64,000 bases of DNA from Puccinellia tenuiflora (GCA_012064385.1 QRDG01000344.1:51069-115068), one strand, 5' to 3'. Counted from the first letter of the stretch, positions 11,391-23,280 are shown. Translations and numbers: made by a program. The notes: a model not told the origin generated them from the letters alone.

Positions 11391-13391
11391 TTAACCATCA
11401 CGTACTGGTGGTGACACATGTGACCGACCAAGTAATGCACGTAGCGTCTGGCTGCTCGATCGTGATTTTAGGCGGTCGCCGACATTGTCCGCCGCTTGTA
11501 GCTGACCATAACCTTCCCCCTTGGGCCCCGGCATGACCACGTTCCAGTCCGTCAGGGGGAGCGCCGTGTACGAGAACGCGCCGCCGGCCCCGTCCTCTCC
11601 TCTCCCGACGCCGAACCGGTCCGGCTCGTACCGCTCGGGATCCCTGTAGACGTGCGGGAGGCGGTTGTGGATGACCAGCGGGCTCGCGACCGTGTGCCCC
11701 TCCGGGACCACGTACTCGTCGCCCTCCTTGGTTCGCACGGTGAAGCTCCGGCGGGCGTGCCGCAGCAGCGTCATCGCCGGCGGGTGCAGCCGCAGCGTCT
11801 CCTTGACGCAGCGGTGTAGGGTCTCCATCTCCTGAAGCACCGCGTAGTCCACGAGCGCACCGTGCCTCGCCACGATCCGCTCCTGCTCCCGGACGGCGGC
11901 GCGCAGGTGGCCGGCGTTGTCGCGCGCGAGGAGGCGCGCCCGGTCCACGTTCCCGTGCTCGAGGCCTCGAGCTCGTGTGCTGCCCCGCGAACAGCGCCGA
12001 GACCAGCATCCCGACCACCTCCGTCTCCGTCGTGGCGCGGCCGTCCTTGTACCGGGAGTCGATCAGGCACTGCAGCATGTCGGAGCCGTCGGTCTTGCTT
12101 GCCTTGCGGGACCTGACGATGCCGGAGAATATCTCGCCGAGCTTGGCGCGCGCCCTGTCGCGCCTCTGATGCGCCGGGATCGGCAAGTGCGGGAATAGGA
12201 TGGTGACGAGGCGCATGCCGTCGTTGAGGTCGTGGAGGTGCGTTGCGACCTCGCCCAGCATCTTGGAGCGGACCTCCTCCCCGAACAGGCACCGGCTGAC
12301 GACGAGCGTCACGAGGCGCTCCAGCTCCAGCTTCAGATCAACCGTGCCAGCTTCTCCCCATCTTTTTTTTTTTTTTTTTTGCACAACAGCTTCTCCCCAT
12401 CTCGCAAAGTACTCCTGGGTAGCATACACACAAATATGCATGTCACATGTGTATGTCATTGATTTTTTTGTGTGTGTGGAGAATACGAAAAAGTGACTTT
12501 AGCTAGTGCTCCTGCTATTTTAAAAATTCGAAAAAAAATTACGAGTTTCCAAAAATTTGTAAAAAAATCCCAAATGGAGACAATGGCGCATCCCACAAAA
12601 AATGCAAAATATCAATTTCAAATACTTTATATTCCGAGCTACAAAAAATGACAAAATCTAATAAAATTTGAAGATTTAAAAATGTGCATAGTTAGATCCA
12701 CACTGTTGTTGTTTTTGTGTACCTCAAAATACAAAATAGTCAGATACACCATTGGTTACATCTCGGATTTTTTTTTCAAAAAAGTAATCAAAATTGGTAA
12801 AAGATTTTTTTTTAATTTTTTAAAAGAGCTCGATCACTGGAGTTCGGGAGCACCAATCAAAATGTACCATTGATTTGCAAGTCGCGGCAATCAAAATAAA
12901 GGTGAATGAGAATGTGATACCTTGACTTCACGAGCCATGAGGCCGGTGTAGGTCCTAATCTTGGCAGGCTTCATGGCGTCGCCGAAGAACCGAAATTGCT
13001 CGCGCCGGGTGGCAAAGTCGACAGCGAAGGCCACGCCGGCGCCGAAGGTCGGGATGGTGAACTGAGAAACCTCATCCTGGCTGATCTCTGAGTCCAGCCC
13101 TTGGTAAAAATGGCTGGACACGTCTGGCCCAACCAGGAAAGTCACCTTTCGATGGAGCAGCCTCAGCGTAAAAACGCTCCCCATTTCTGTGTGGGCATCG
13201 CGTATCACTTGCATCGGGCCCTTCGCGAGAAGCGCCGGTAGACTCCCTAGAAAGAGGAACCCCACGGCCACGGGCGGCGGTGGAAGACATTGTCTTGTTG
13301 TTGTTCGTCGTCGTGATATCTTGGACGAGACAAATGTGATGAGAATGGAGGCAAAGGCTAGCCAAACAAATGGTGTCAATTCCATGTTCAT
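11391..13391 (-). pseudogene. CYP51-like cytochrome P450 pseudogene (CYP51H-like)
   Basis: Exon 1 (13391-12921) begins MNMELTPF with a hydrophobic anchor and a proline-rich hinge; a phase-0 intron follows, and exon 2 starts at 12414. The text matches plant obtusifoliol 14-alpha-demethylase relatives: the I-helix ALFAGQHTSS, K-helix ETLRLHPP (ExxR) and the PERYEPDRF block. Three lesions are visible. A poly(A) micro-insertion adds extra residues after the WGEA motif (12348-12402). Two indels at about 11950-11975 shift the frame after GQHTSS and again before ARLLARDN. Finally FSYTA is joined directly to a downstream LPLTDWN block, deleting the haem-binding FxxGxxxCxG loop with its cysteine ligand. 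Without that cysteine the product cannot be a P450. Assignment to the grass CYP51H group (triterpene/sterol modification, ER membrane) is by recalled similarity; canonical CYP51G is the alternative. Confidence 0.88.
12348..12402 (-). mobile_element. Orphan poly(A) micro-insertion in the P450 pseudogene
   Basis: The 16-mer CAGCTTCTCCCCATCT occurs at 12348-12363 and 12387-12402. Between them are 23 bp that read, on the minus strand, TTGTGC followed by 17 A. The long TSD plus A tail indicate a LINE-mediated insertion of little more than a poly(A) tail. It falls in the coding sequence just inside exon 2 and keeps the local frame open, adding Lys codons. Confidence 0.8.
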
Positions 13392-13691
13392 AATGCAGAT
13401 GGGAGGTTGCGTACGTACGTAGTAGTAGAGTTGTACCTGAAATTAATTAATGATATTGTAAAATTGAGGGATCAGTATTTGAGCCGGCCGGCAAAGTACG
13501 AGACTAGATCCAAATGTTACAAATAAGCTAATTTATATGATTTTCAAGAAGAAAATCGAAATGGGTATCCCGGCGTCTGCATCGATTGGTGCATGCAACT
13601 TTAGTGTCTCGTACAAAATGATTTGCACGTACGAAACCTAGACGACGTATAACTCTTTTTTGAAGGAGTGCATGGATGGCACGTAAACGTA

Positions 13692-13852
13692 TTCCCTCTG
13701 TATCATAATATATGATATTTTAACTATTTAAATACAAACACTATATGGATATATGTAGACACAATTAATATGTAGATTCATTTATTTGACTTTGTATGTA
13801 GACCGTATATATGTAAATAGCTAAAATATTTTGTATTATGATATGGAGGAAG
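13692..13852. mobile_element. Stowaway-type MITE
   Basis: A 161 bp element flanked by TA at 13690-13691 and 13853-13854. The ends TTCCCTCTGTATCATAATA and the complement of TATTATGATATGGAGGAAG are the classic grass Stowaway 'CTCCCTC..CATAATA' termini; the body is AT-rich and non-coding. Confidence 0.88.
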
Positions 13853-13854
13853 TA

Positions 13855-14106
13855 TAATGTAGAACTTAAAAGCTAACTTACGCTTACAGCTAATAGCTGT
13901 TCGTAGCCTTGTGCAGGGACTTGGTGTGATGGGAGAGCGAAGCACTACTCCTCGAAGATGTGTGTTTAACCTTGAAGAACTAGGCTATGGATGCATGGAG
14001 ATGACAAACTCGGCAGCTGGTATTTATAGAGCAAATCAGACCAACCGAAGCTTACGTGTTACACGTTTCTTTGACTCTTCATCATTCCTATCTGCTAGCT
14101 TACTTA
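13855..14106. other. Short interval between MITEs
   Basis: Only a small open frame without recognisable domains is present (about 13911-14106); I do not call it a gene. Confidence 0.4.
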
Positions 14107-14377
14107 GACTAGCCACAGTGGAGGTATCATAGTAGTATCATGCATGCCACGTTGGTAAAAAGCTGACGTGTCGCTGTAATTAATAAGGAGAGAGGTGGTA
14201 GTGGTATCATAGGTAGATACCGTAACATAATGCTTTTCAAGGTAAGATAAGTCTACAACCTAATAAATGCAAAATTATATGATACCACATATATGTTACT
14301 ATCCATTGTGTAAGTAGTATCATAGACTAGTATCATATAAAATACTACATATATGATACTTCCCATTGTGACTAGTC
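14107..14377. mobile_element. Harbinger-type MITE (TSD TTA)
   Basis: This 271 bp element has inverted ends GACTAGCCACAGTGG and the complement of CCATTGTGACTAGTC (two mismatches) and the 3 bp TSD TTA at 14104-14106 and 14378-14380. The interior carries repeated 'GTATCAT' motifs and no coding potential. TSD sequence and size fit the PIF/Harbinger MITEs. Confidence 0.85.
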
Positions 14378-14435
14378 TTATGGACAAGTTGGTAAACGGT
14401 AATCATGTAAATAGCTTTCAACCCAGTGTGGTCTC

Positions 14436-16133
14436 CACTACCACAGAATGGGTTATAGGGAGGTTGGCACTCTGTGGCGCACCGTTAATTCGTGCGTCAC
14501 AGAAATATGTTTCTGTGGCGCACCTGGCCACATGCGCCACAGAAATGTGACTTTCTGTGGCGCACCGGCCACGGTGCGCCACAGAAAGCCAGATTTCTGT
14601 GGCGCATGCCCACCCATGCGCCACAGAATTTTTGTGGGTCCCACGTACAATCATTGTGCTAGGATCCATCTGGGGACATTCTGTGGCGCACCGTGGCTGG
14701 TGCGCCACAGAAAAGTGACATTCTGTGGCGCACCGTGGCTGGTGCGCCACAGAAAGCTGACTTTCTGTGGCGCACAGATTTTTTTTTCCAAATCCCACAC
14801 CCCCCCCCCCCCCACCCGTGGATCGCCTTTTTAGTTTTGCAGGAAGTAAAAGAAAATGATAAAAATTTCAATAAATAAAATCCTTTAACATGTAGTTAGG
14901 TTTGAGTGTCTAGTAGGTATAGAAATTTTGAAATATGAATTTTGACCTTTTTTGCCAAAAACCCGTTAAAAAATGTAAAACGGGCATAACTTTTGCATAC
15001 GACGTCGAAAAAATGCGTATAATACCTTAAAAAAACTAGAGAAAATTTCGGATTCGATCCCACCGGGGTTTACCCGGTCAGCAATTCACAGAATCCTCAA
15101 ATTCCAAACCAAAAAAAGTTATGGCCAACAGAAGAATTTCCCAGCAAAATAAAAAAAATCAAAAAAAGGGAAAACGATTCTGTGGCGCACCAATGCCAAG
15201 GATGCGCCACAGAATTATTGGGCGGGATTCAAAATTTCGAATCCCGCCTAATAATTCTGTGGCGCATCCTTGGCATTGGTGCGCCACAGAATTATTGGGC
15301 GGGATTCGAAATTTGAATCCCGCCCAATAATTCTGTGGCGCACCAATGCCAAGGATGCGCCACAGAATTATTGGGCGGGATTCGAATTTCAAACAGACGA
15401 TTTTTTTCTACAAATCAAAAAATTCAAAAATTCAAAAAAAAATAAAAAAAGAAAAAATTTCGAAAATTCCCAAAAAATTATAACAAAGAAGATTGTTGAA
15501 AATTTTGGATTTTTTAAAGTTTTTTTTAAAATAAGTTTTTTGAAAATTTTGGATTTTTTGAATTTTTTAAAGTTTTTTTTAAAATAAGTTTTTTGAATTT
15601 TCTGGATTTTTTAAAGTTCTTTTTTGAATTTTTTGGATTTTTTTTAAAAAATAAGTTTTTTGAAATTTTTGAATTTTTTAAAGTTTTTTTAAAAAAATTT
15701 AAGTTTTTCGAATTTTTTTGGATCTTTTGAAACTTTTGAATCTCCTTTTGAAAGTTTAGAAGTTTTTGAAAAATCTGAAATTTAAAAACACACATTTATA
15801 ACATATACATAACATATACACATACAAGACTTAAGAGGATTCATATGATATATATATCAATAAGAACTTGAGTAGCAGAAGGGTAGGTGAAGTGGGTGGA
15901 ACTTAGAAGTTAAGCGTGCTAGGGTTGGAGCAATCTGAGGATGGGTGACCTAGCGGGAAGGTATTAGTTCAAAATGTGTAAAAAATCTGAAAAAATTCTG
16001 TGGCGCACCAAGCAAGGTGCGCCACAGAAAATATTTTTGTGGCGAGAATTCTGTGGCGCACCCAGCAAACCTGGGGGTGCGCCACAGAATTCTAATTTGG
16101 TGCGCCACTGATAGCCATTTCTGTGGTAGTGCT
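14436..16133. mobile_element. Non-autonomous CACTA transposon (TSD CTC)
   Basis: The element starts CACTACCACAGAATGG and ends with the complement of CACTACCACAGAAATGG, and is flanked by CTC at 14433-14435 and 16134-16136. Both subterminal regions carry many copies, in both orientations, of TTCTGTGGCGCACC / GGTGCGCCACAGAA, the type of subterminal repeat bound by CACTA accessory proteins. The centre is AT-rich, with poly(T)/GAA low-complexity DNA at 15400-15780 and a C run at 14800-14813. At 1,698 bp and without a transposase it must have been mobilised in trans. Confidence 0.93.
15172..15390. repeat. Alternating inverted repeats in the CACTA centre
   Basis: Three successive blocks alternate orientation: TTCTGTGGCGCACCAATGCC..., its inverse, then the first orientation again. 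They are linked by ATTATTGGGCGGGATTC motifs that are themselves inverted around short centres. Transcripts would fold into long, near-perfect hairpins. Confidence 0.85.
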
Positions 16134-16560
16134 CGCTAGCTAAGTGGGCGGGGCGCAGGCTGGAATCATTAACTACCCCATGTGAAGATTCCAAGGACTC
16201 TGATCTCTCTCGATCCGATCATTGATCGAGTCGTCGATCCTGGAATGGATTGAGAAATGCAACCAACTGACCATGCATGAGATTGCATTTTGTACATTTT
16301 TTAATCTTCGTAATTCCTAAGTTAGTTGTTCCTGGACACAACTAGGTATCACGTAATTGCTTTCGACCATGCATCTGGTCGCTAGTTGAGTACTCGCGCG
16401 AACCGGCCGAGACAGGTTGAAAACTACCCGATGTGAAGATGCCGAGAGGACTCTCAATATGATCAAGTCGTATATAGATTGACAACTGCAACCAACTAAT
16501 CATGGATGCATGATATTCACAGGAATGACGCAAAAGTACCGAAGGGATGAAAAGATCTTG
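16134..16560. repeat. Two diverged direct copies flanking the CACTA right end
   Basis: Segments near 16134-16300 and 16380-16520 share AACTACC[C/G]ATGTGAAGAT, a GGACTCT block, GATTGA...ACTGCAACCAACTAA and CATG-rich tails in the same order, suggesting an old tandem duplication of about 250 bp. Function unknown. Confidence 0.5.
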
Positions 16561-16641
16561 ACTGGATATAACTATCAATATTAATATGATTTTTATCTTT
16601 GTGTCCTCAATTACTTAAGTACTACTACTCAATTCTTCACA

Positions 16642-18168
16642 TTGTGTTTTGCGCTGTTCAGTTTCTCCCTCTTCTTATTTTCAAGCCAGCCTCGCCCTAA
16701 AAAACAGAACCCTCACCAAGCCCCGGAATCATTATGTGCGCAGGTTTTGCGGGCAAAATATTACCCAGATGGTAACCTGTTGGCTGCACAACCAATTAGT
16801 GGCATGAGCTATGTTTGGAGAAGCATTTTGAAGGGCATGAAAGTTTTTAAAGAAGGGATCATTTGGCGTATCGGTGATGGCACTAATGTAAAGATATGGG
16901 TGGATCCTTGGCTTCCAAATGGATTAACAAGGCGACCAGTAACCCCTCAAAGGAACTGTACGCTTCAAATGGTTTCTGAACTCATTGATGATACTACTTG
17001 TTCTTGGAATAAAGCTCTGATCACTCAACATTTTCATCCTGACGACATCCCGACAATCTTAAGTATCCCTTTGAGAGACCAAACGGAAGACTTTATAGCG
17101 TGGCATTTTGATAACAGGGGTCTTTTCTCTGTGAAATCAGCGTATAAAATGCATGTGGATATGTTGAGGAGAGAAGGTGTTGCCCAGGTTGGCCAGGGGT
17201 CTGTTTCAAACTCTGTACAAGATGAAGTATTTAAAAAATTGTGGACAGTGCAGTGCCCTCCCAAAGTTCATCACTTTCTCTGGCGTATGGCTCACAACAG
17301 CCACCCAGTGTACATGAACATCGCTCATCGTGGAGTTGATATCGACACTCGCTGTGCTGTGTGTCATAAACTGTTTGAATACGGTGGGCATTTATTCCTC
17401 AAGTGTAAACATGCAAAACAGAGATGGCGTTGTTTACAGTTGGAGGATGTACGCCTAAAACTGCTACCATGTGGATCTGCAGTGGAGATGCTTGATGAAA
17501 TTTTTAAACTGCAATCTGAAGAATTGCTTTTGTCGGTCTGTTTTCTTTGGATGTGGTGGCAGGAGCGAAACAAAGGGAGACATGGTGAAAATCATCAGAG
17601 TATAGACAACTTTCAGTTCAACACTCGCCGGCAAGTCGAGGACTGGAAGAAATTTCTGAGTGCTGAAAAGAAACTGATCAGTACACATAACAGAATCTGG
17701 GAGGTACCTCCAGACGACTTCATTAAACTGAACCTTGATGCTTCTTTTCATGAAGTCTCTAGGTGCGGTGGTTGGGGAGTCATTGCACGAAACAACAGGC
17801 CTGAGGTATGTATGGTGGCTGCAGGTCCTTTGCATGATATTCGTGATGCCATGCATGCGGAGGCGTGTGCCCTCTCCAATGCTATCCAGATTGCTGATCA
17901 ACTGGGCATGGGCAAAGTCATTTTTGAAACAGATTGCATCAACCTACAGCAGGCCATGAACTCGTCTAATTACTCTATGTCCACTATCGGCAATCTTATC
18001 AGTGATATGCAGTTCAGGCTTCGAATGGATTTCATAGAGTCTAGAGTTGTCTATGTTCCCAGAAATTGTAATAAGCCGGCTCATGAGCTAGCGGCTTGGG
18101 GTGTGGGTAGAGTTCATGGAGACCAAACTCTCTGGACGACAAACTTTCCCACTGTTGTATCCTGGTGA
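16642..18168 (+). CDS. LINE ORF2 C-terminal part: zf-RVT plus RNase H domain
   Basis: An uninterrupted 508-codon frame. From the PESLCAQVLRAKYYP motif on, it matches the C-terminal half of plant L1-type ORF2: the linker with 'IIWRIGDGTNVKIWVDPWLP', a zf-RVT zinc-binding region (W..CPPKVHHFLWR then CAVCHKLFEYGGHLFLKC) and an RNase H-like domain (KLNLDASF, GVIARN, HAEACAL, FETDC, NKPAHELA). The reverse transcriptase and endonuclease domains are absent, so this is a 5'-truncated copy. The first about 30 residues are probably flanking DNA read in frame. The frame is intact despite truncation, implying a fairly recent insertion. Confidence 0.85.
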   Translation: MCFALFSFSLFLFSSQPRPKKQNPHQAPESLCAQVLRAKYYPDGNLLAAQPISGMSYVWRSILKGMKVFKEGIIWRIGDGTNVKIWVDPWLPNGLTRRPVTPQRNCTLQMVSELIDDTTCSWNKALITQHFHPDDIPTILSIPLRDQTEDFIAWHFDNRGLFSVKSAYKMHVDMLRREGVAQVGQGSVSNSVQDEVFKKLWTVQCPPKVHHFLWRMAHNSHPVYMNIAHRGVDIDTRCAVCHKLFEYGGHLFLKCKHAKQRWRCLQLEDVRLKLLPCGSAVEMLDEIFKLQSEELLLSVCFLWMWWQERNKGRHGENHQSIDNFQFNTRRQVEDWKKFLSAEKKLISTHNRIWEVPPDDFIKLNLDASFHEVSRCGGWGVIARNNRPEVCMVAAGPLHDIRDAMHAEACALSNAIQIADQLGMGKVIFETDCINLQQAMNSSNYSMSTIGNLISDMQFRLRMDFIESRVVYVPRNCNKPAHELAAWGVGRVHGDQTLWTTNFPTVVSW

Positions 18169-18227
18169 CCGGCGCTTTGACCGTGTCTTAATGGAATACG
18201 AGTGTTCCATGTCAAAAAAAAAAAAAA
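16720..18227 (+). mobile_element. 5'-truncated LINE with poly(A) tail
   Basis: The coding part is followed by a short 3' UTR and an A run at about 18214-18227. The left junction is approximate (where LINE protein similarity begins). I did not find a convincing TSD. Confidence 0.75.
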
Positions 18228-18883
18228 CATTTCCGTCGCCCCAGGCATTTTGACTGTGCCTGACGTGGATCCTCACATTAGTGGAACCGGCAAAATGTTG
18301 ATAGGTGGAACCTACTCGTGAAATGACCGTTTGCACCTAGATATATAGTTTAAAAAATAGAGAGCCAAGACCCGAATGTTGAGACTGACAAAAAGGTTAC
18401 ATGTGAGACCTGTACATCCCCCCCCCCCCCCCCCCCCCCTCCGACGCCATGGTTGACTGTCTCGTGATATCTTTATTTATGCTCGAGCCACTTTAACTTG
18501 TTACTTATGTGTTTTCATAGTAGATGAATATAAAAAGAAACAAGATTCAAACACCATTTCAACTTACTTAAACTCGATATCATTATTCGGAACATGCATG
18601 GTTAAAGATAATAAGAATTGAAACATAATGTAAAGTTAAACTAACTAACAATACTTCAACTCATGCCCTTGTTCCTCATCCTCTTCTTTTGCCTAGGATG
18701 TAGCACATGCGGCGGTGGCGGTTTGCATGATGACAGAACGCACAATTGCAACGCCGCCGTGAGCGGCAAAGGTCTCTTCCCCACCTAGTTCTCGTGAGTC
18801 TTTCTCTTCCCCACCTAGTTCCGCACAAGGCCCCCTAAATCTTATGTACGTACCGTGCACCGTCATGTATCTGAGTAGTACAA
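18228..18883. other. Interval with a 22 bp C run, otherwise featureless
   Basis: 18418-18439 is an uninterrupted C tract; 18480-18660 is AT-rich. A short direct duplication of TCTTCCCCACCTAGTTC lies at about 18775-18825. No gene is supported. Confidence 0.5.
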
Positions 18884-19600
18884 AATGTGATGGGGGATTA
18901 CCCAACCGGGTAGGCCCAGATGTGCGGGTTGGACCACAAGACCCGGGTGGCCCACGGCCCACCCGGAAGATCATCTCAGGGGGAGGCCAAGTCCGCAACC
19001 CGGTGGGTCAACTCGACTTAGGTTCGGGTCCCGTAGAAGACGGCGGCAATGATGAAGATTGTTCCACAAGTAACCTAGCTTCGCCCGCAGCCGTAGGATA
19101 AGATCTAAACCGACCCAGACACCCTGTAAAACCTAACCGACTGGATATATAAAGCCTGCCGGGGGAAACCCTAGGGGACAATCTCTTTCAACCACCTAGA
19201 CACCTTGCGCCGAAGCAGATCTACGCTCTTGTGCAACCCGCCATTGGCACACCTTGTATACCCCATCCGATCTAATACAATCAAGCAGGAGTATTCCAAG
19301 CCACAAGATGACATCTGTCTCGAAAACCCCTCGACAAAAATTGCTCTATGCCTCTATCCTGTGTCATTCCTTTGTATTGAACATATTTATATGAGTATAC
19401 TCATGTCTATCTTCATTGACGTATAAATATGAGTAGCGTATTCAATTGGGATTATGTATAACAATACCAATCCATCTTCTACGTCTGCCTTGTCGGTGCT
19501 CGGCTCGTCTGCTCAAGTCTGCCCCTCTCTCTTATTCATGGCTCCGTCCTTGCCAGGGCTAAGTGATCGGCGCAGGCGCGGCCCAACCAATTGATGAGAC
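18884..19600 (+). mobile_element. Gypsy-type LTR remnant (approximate)
   Basis: TGTGATGGGGGATTACCC opens a stretch rich in GGGCCCACGG-type motifs, followed by TATATAAAGCC at about 19145 and an 'AAACCCTAGGGGACAATCTC' leader, the arrangement of a grass Gypsy LTR. I could not confirm a matching 3' end or TSD, so the right limit is only a guess. Confidence 0.45.
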
Positions 19601-19659
19601 TCCAATTCTTCTTCCGAACCACGTACCAACACTATAGGTATAATATGAGTATTTGTAAA

Positions 19660-20290
19660 CATAGATCAAAGGGGGAAAATGGGAGATGGATCCTTAGAGG
19701 TACCGTGTGTTTCCGGTTTGGGGGCTCGTTTTACATTTCGCACCGGGTCCACAATTTTTTGGAGACGGCCATGTTGCCCATCGAGGGCTCTAACCATGCT
19801 CGTCGGTGTTGAAATCCGTCTTCCATGTCAAGTCATCGATGATGTTCATGGAGCCGAAGCAGATGACTCACTTGACGGTGAAATCATCGATGGCGGAGAG
19901 AAATCCCGCCCGGAATATAACTTAGTTCGTCACGGTCCCCACAATGGGCGCCGATTTTCATGTTTTTTATGTACGTCGGTTGCCATCGGGGGTGGCTAAC
20001 GAAAGGTGGAGCTGACACGACATAGGAGATTTTGTATTAATATTACAAGATCGATTACAAGGTCGTAAGTTGTGGTTTCGTGGATAGTGTGTCTGTTTTC
20101 TAAGGTGCTCCCTGTCGGCCTTATATACACGACCGACCTAGTGTTACAAATCTACCTCGAGTCGGTTCGGGGTTGGTATCCTAGTAACAGTCGGCCTTAC
20201 GCCGTCTTCATACGGAAACTCTTAATGTGTAAGAGTCAGCCCAACCTTAATGTGTAAACACATCTTGCAGGCGACCGTAAGCAAGCAGGT
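19660..20290 (-). mobile_element. Minus-strand Gypsy LTR/leader remnant with PBS-like site
   Basis: Read on the minus strand, GTGTATATAAGGCCG (about 20115) is a TATA box, and further downstream CGGCGCCCATTGTGGGG (about 19945-19962) resembles the primer-binding/leader junction of plant Gypsy elements (usually TGGCGCC...). Sequence beyond it resembles a 5' leader. Neither outer boundary nor TSD is found. Confidence 0.45.
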
Positions 20291-20992
20291 CATGTGCCAC
20301 CCTAGGCCTTAAATAACTAAATAAGACACTTTGTGAAGTTACTTGATAAAAGTTTGGTACAAAAGTATTCATCCAATTTTTTGGTACTATTCTAACACGA
20401 TGCATATTGCTGTTTTGGAGTTCTAATTTAACATTTTCTTATTTCTATGATTTAAATGAATTTAGGTGTACTTATTGGGGTTAATTAAATTTTGAACTAT
20501 ATGTACCTGAATTAAGGTTAAACATTTCTAGAAAAAATAAATGTGAGTACCTATGTACAAGTTTAGATCATTTTCAGGAGATGATGAAAATTCAAATGTT
20601 TGTTAGTAAAAGCTCAAACCTATATTTGAAAGCCATTTAGAAAAGGTGAAATAATACGCAAATGAGGCCAGAAAAATCCAATATTTGGCATGGAGTCATA
20701 TTATGCGTACAAGAGCTTTGGGGTCAAAACCTCAAAATATTATGAATTTTATTGAGTATACTTCCTTCAAAACATTAATTTGGACTTCATTCAAAATACA
20801 AAGTAGATCAAGTGTGAGCTAAATTTAATTCAATGTCAAACATAAATTTGACCATTACATAATTATACATTAAAACATAAAATTTTCCATTACATAAGAC
20901 ACGCATAAACTTGACTGATTGAATTATATATTCCTTATAAGCACGACATAGTGTGTCTAGAAAACCTCGCTGAAAACCATCTGCCTCGTCGC
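20291..20992. other. AT-rich interval, no features seen
   Basis: AT-rich sequence without domains, repeats with boundaries or RNA genes that I can identify. Confidence 0.5.
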
Positions 20993-20997
20993 CTTGA

Positions 20998-21414
20998 TGT
21001 TACAAGCGATAGCAAAACAACGATGAAATTAAGCAAGATCAAACCAACGGGGACACGAGATTTTAACGTGGAAAACCCTTCCAACAAGGAAGAGAAAAAC
21101 CACGGGCGCCAGCCAGCAATACTTCACTATTTCGGGGTGAGGTTACAAACGCGCCGGGATTTACAATGTGTGGCTTATCTCCGGCGGCGGCTTACAAGAC
21201 GTATTTATAGTGGTCCTGACCTAATCTAGGTCGGTAACAATCGGTGTCCAGGTCGGTTACAACTTGTACCGTACCGCGGGGCTAGCGCCCCCGCACCCCC
21301 GGCAGTCCTCCTGTCTCGGGGCATCGCGGTGGGCTAACGCCTCCGCTTCGCTTCGGCCCAAGCCTACCGGCGACGGGCCTCATAAAACTGGATTTGGATC
21401 ACCATAAAATAACA
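20998..21414 (-). repeat. 3' LTR of the Copia element
   Basis: A 417 bp LTR. It contains the minus-strand TATA-like TATAAATACG (about 21198-21207) and a C-rich block (21280-21340) that is missing from the 5' LTR. Comparing this copy with the reassembled 5' LTR would date the insertion. Confidence 0.9.
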
Positions 21415-23243
21415 CTCCACCTTGAGACAAATTCCATCTTGTAGCGGACGACCTTCTTTTGTTTAGGCAAGCGCACAACATCCCATGTGTCATTCTTCTC
21501 AAGAGATTGCATCTCCTCGTGCATTGCACCAATCCACTTGTCACGATCAACCGAAGCAATAGCTTCAATGTATGTAGCTGGTTCAGCCTCATGCTCCACC
21601 TGTTCAGCACAACTCAGAGCAAAATAAACCACACACATTTTTCAATTAATCGGTTAGGGGGAACAATGTTTTCTCCTTGGCCGATCAGCAGCAATCGACG
21701 GTTACTGCAAAACAGGAGGTGAGGTTTGCACAATCTCATCATCAACAATTTCTGTTACCTCCTCATTCAGGTTCTCCACCTGCTCCACCTGCAAACGAAA
21801 CTGTGGTTCGTCCTTATCAGAAGAATCTGGCACTCCGGCTGTCAAACTGTCCTGATACATAACAAATTCATTAAACACAACACTCCGGCTGAAGAAAGTC
21901 TTTTTAGTTTCCGGATTTCACAACTTATATCCTTTCACTTCGGAACCATAGCCAAGAAATAAGCACTTAACAGATCTAGGCTCTAACTTTCCATTATCAA
22001 CATGAGCATAGGCAGTGCAACAAAAAACTTTCAATTGTGAATAATCAGCCGGCTCGCCAGACCATACCTCAATAGGAGTTTTCTTGTCAAGGGAGATGGA
22101 CGGTGACCTGTTGATCAAGTAGCAGGCGGTGTTGGCAGCCTCAGCCCAAAAAACGCCTATTCATGCGGGCATTGGACAACATGCAGCGAGCTTTGGAGAT
22201 GATAGTCATGTTCATCCGCTCCGCTACACCATTCTGCTGAGGTGTGTACGGGATGGTGTGATGCCTGACAATGCCTTCCTGACTGCAATAATCATCAAAT
22301 TCATAGCGAACAAAATTCGCCACATTGTCAGTACGAAGCAACTTCACCTTCCTCTTAATTTGCCTTTATATCATAACTTTCCACTCTTTAAAAGCAGCAA
22401 AAGTATCATCTTTATTTTTCATGAAATAAGGCCAAACTCTTCTAGAGTAATCATCAATGATAGTAAGCATATAACGAGCACCACCATAAGAGGGCTTACG
22501 TGAAGGCCCCCACAAATCAGCATGTACATAATCTAATGTACCTTTAGTGGTATGAACGGAAGCACTGAACTTAACTCTCTTATGCTTACCAAACACGCAG
22601 TGTTCACAGAACGGCAACTTACTCATATTGCAGTCCTTTAGCAGTTCTCTCTTGACCAATTCTGCCATACCAAGTTCACTCATGTGTCCAAGTCGCTTAT
22701 GCCAAAGGTTAGTTGTACTTGAATGATCATTAGTAATAACAGCAGCAGTACCAGACAAAGTGCTACCTTTAATAATATATAACTTGGCAGAATTCATATC
22801 ATCAACCATAACAATAAGAGAACCTTTCGATACCTTCACGCGTTTATTCCCTCCAGCATACTTGTACCCGTCATAGTCAAGGGTACTCAGCGAGATCAAG
22901 TTTCTCGCCATGGATGGTATGTGTTTTACTCCCGTCAGCGTGCGTGTCATCCCATCATGGGTCTTGATCTGAACAGATCCAACACTAACAATGTGGCATT
23001 TGTTGTCGTTCCCCATACACACAAAATCTCCAGTCTGCACAGCCTCATAAGAAATGAACCAATCTTTGTTACAGCAAATATGAAACGAACAAGCAGTATC
23101 AAGAATCCACTCATCATCACGGGTAACACATGCAGCAAAAACAGCTAAGCATTCACCATTAGAACTATTATCACCAGCAACGACAGCAACCTTACCATTA
23201 CCATTACCGTCAGATTTATTCTTGCTGCTGTTGTTGTTGCTGT

Positions 23244-23280
<37 letters not shown>

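Noticed and set aside
15526..15795. Lys/Asn/Phe-rich open frame on the minus strand
   Set aside because: Low-complexity poly(T)/GAA DNA inside the CACTA element; not a protein gene.
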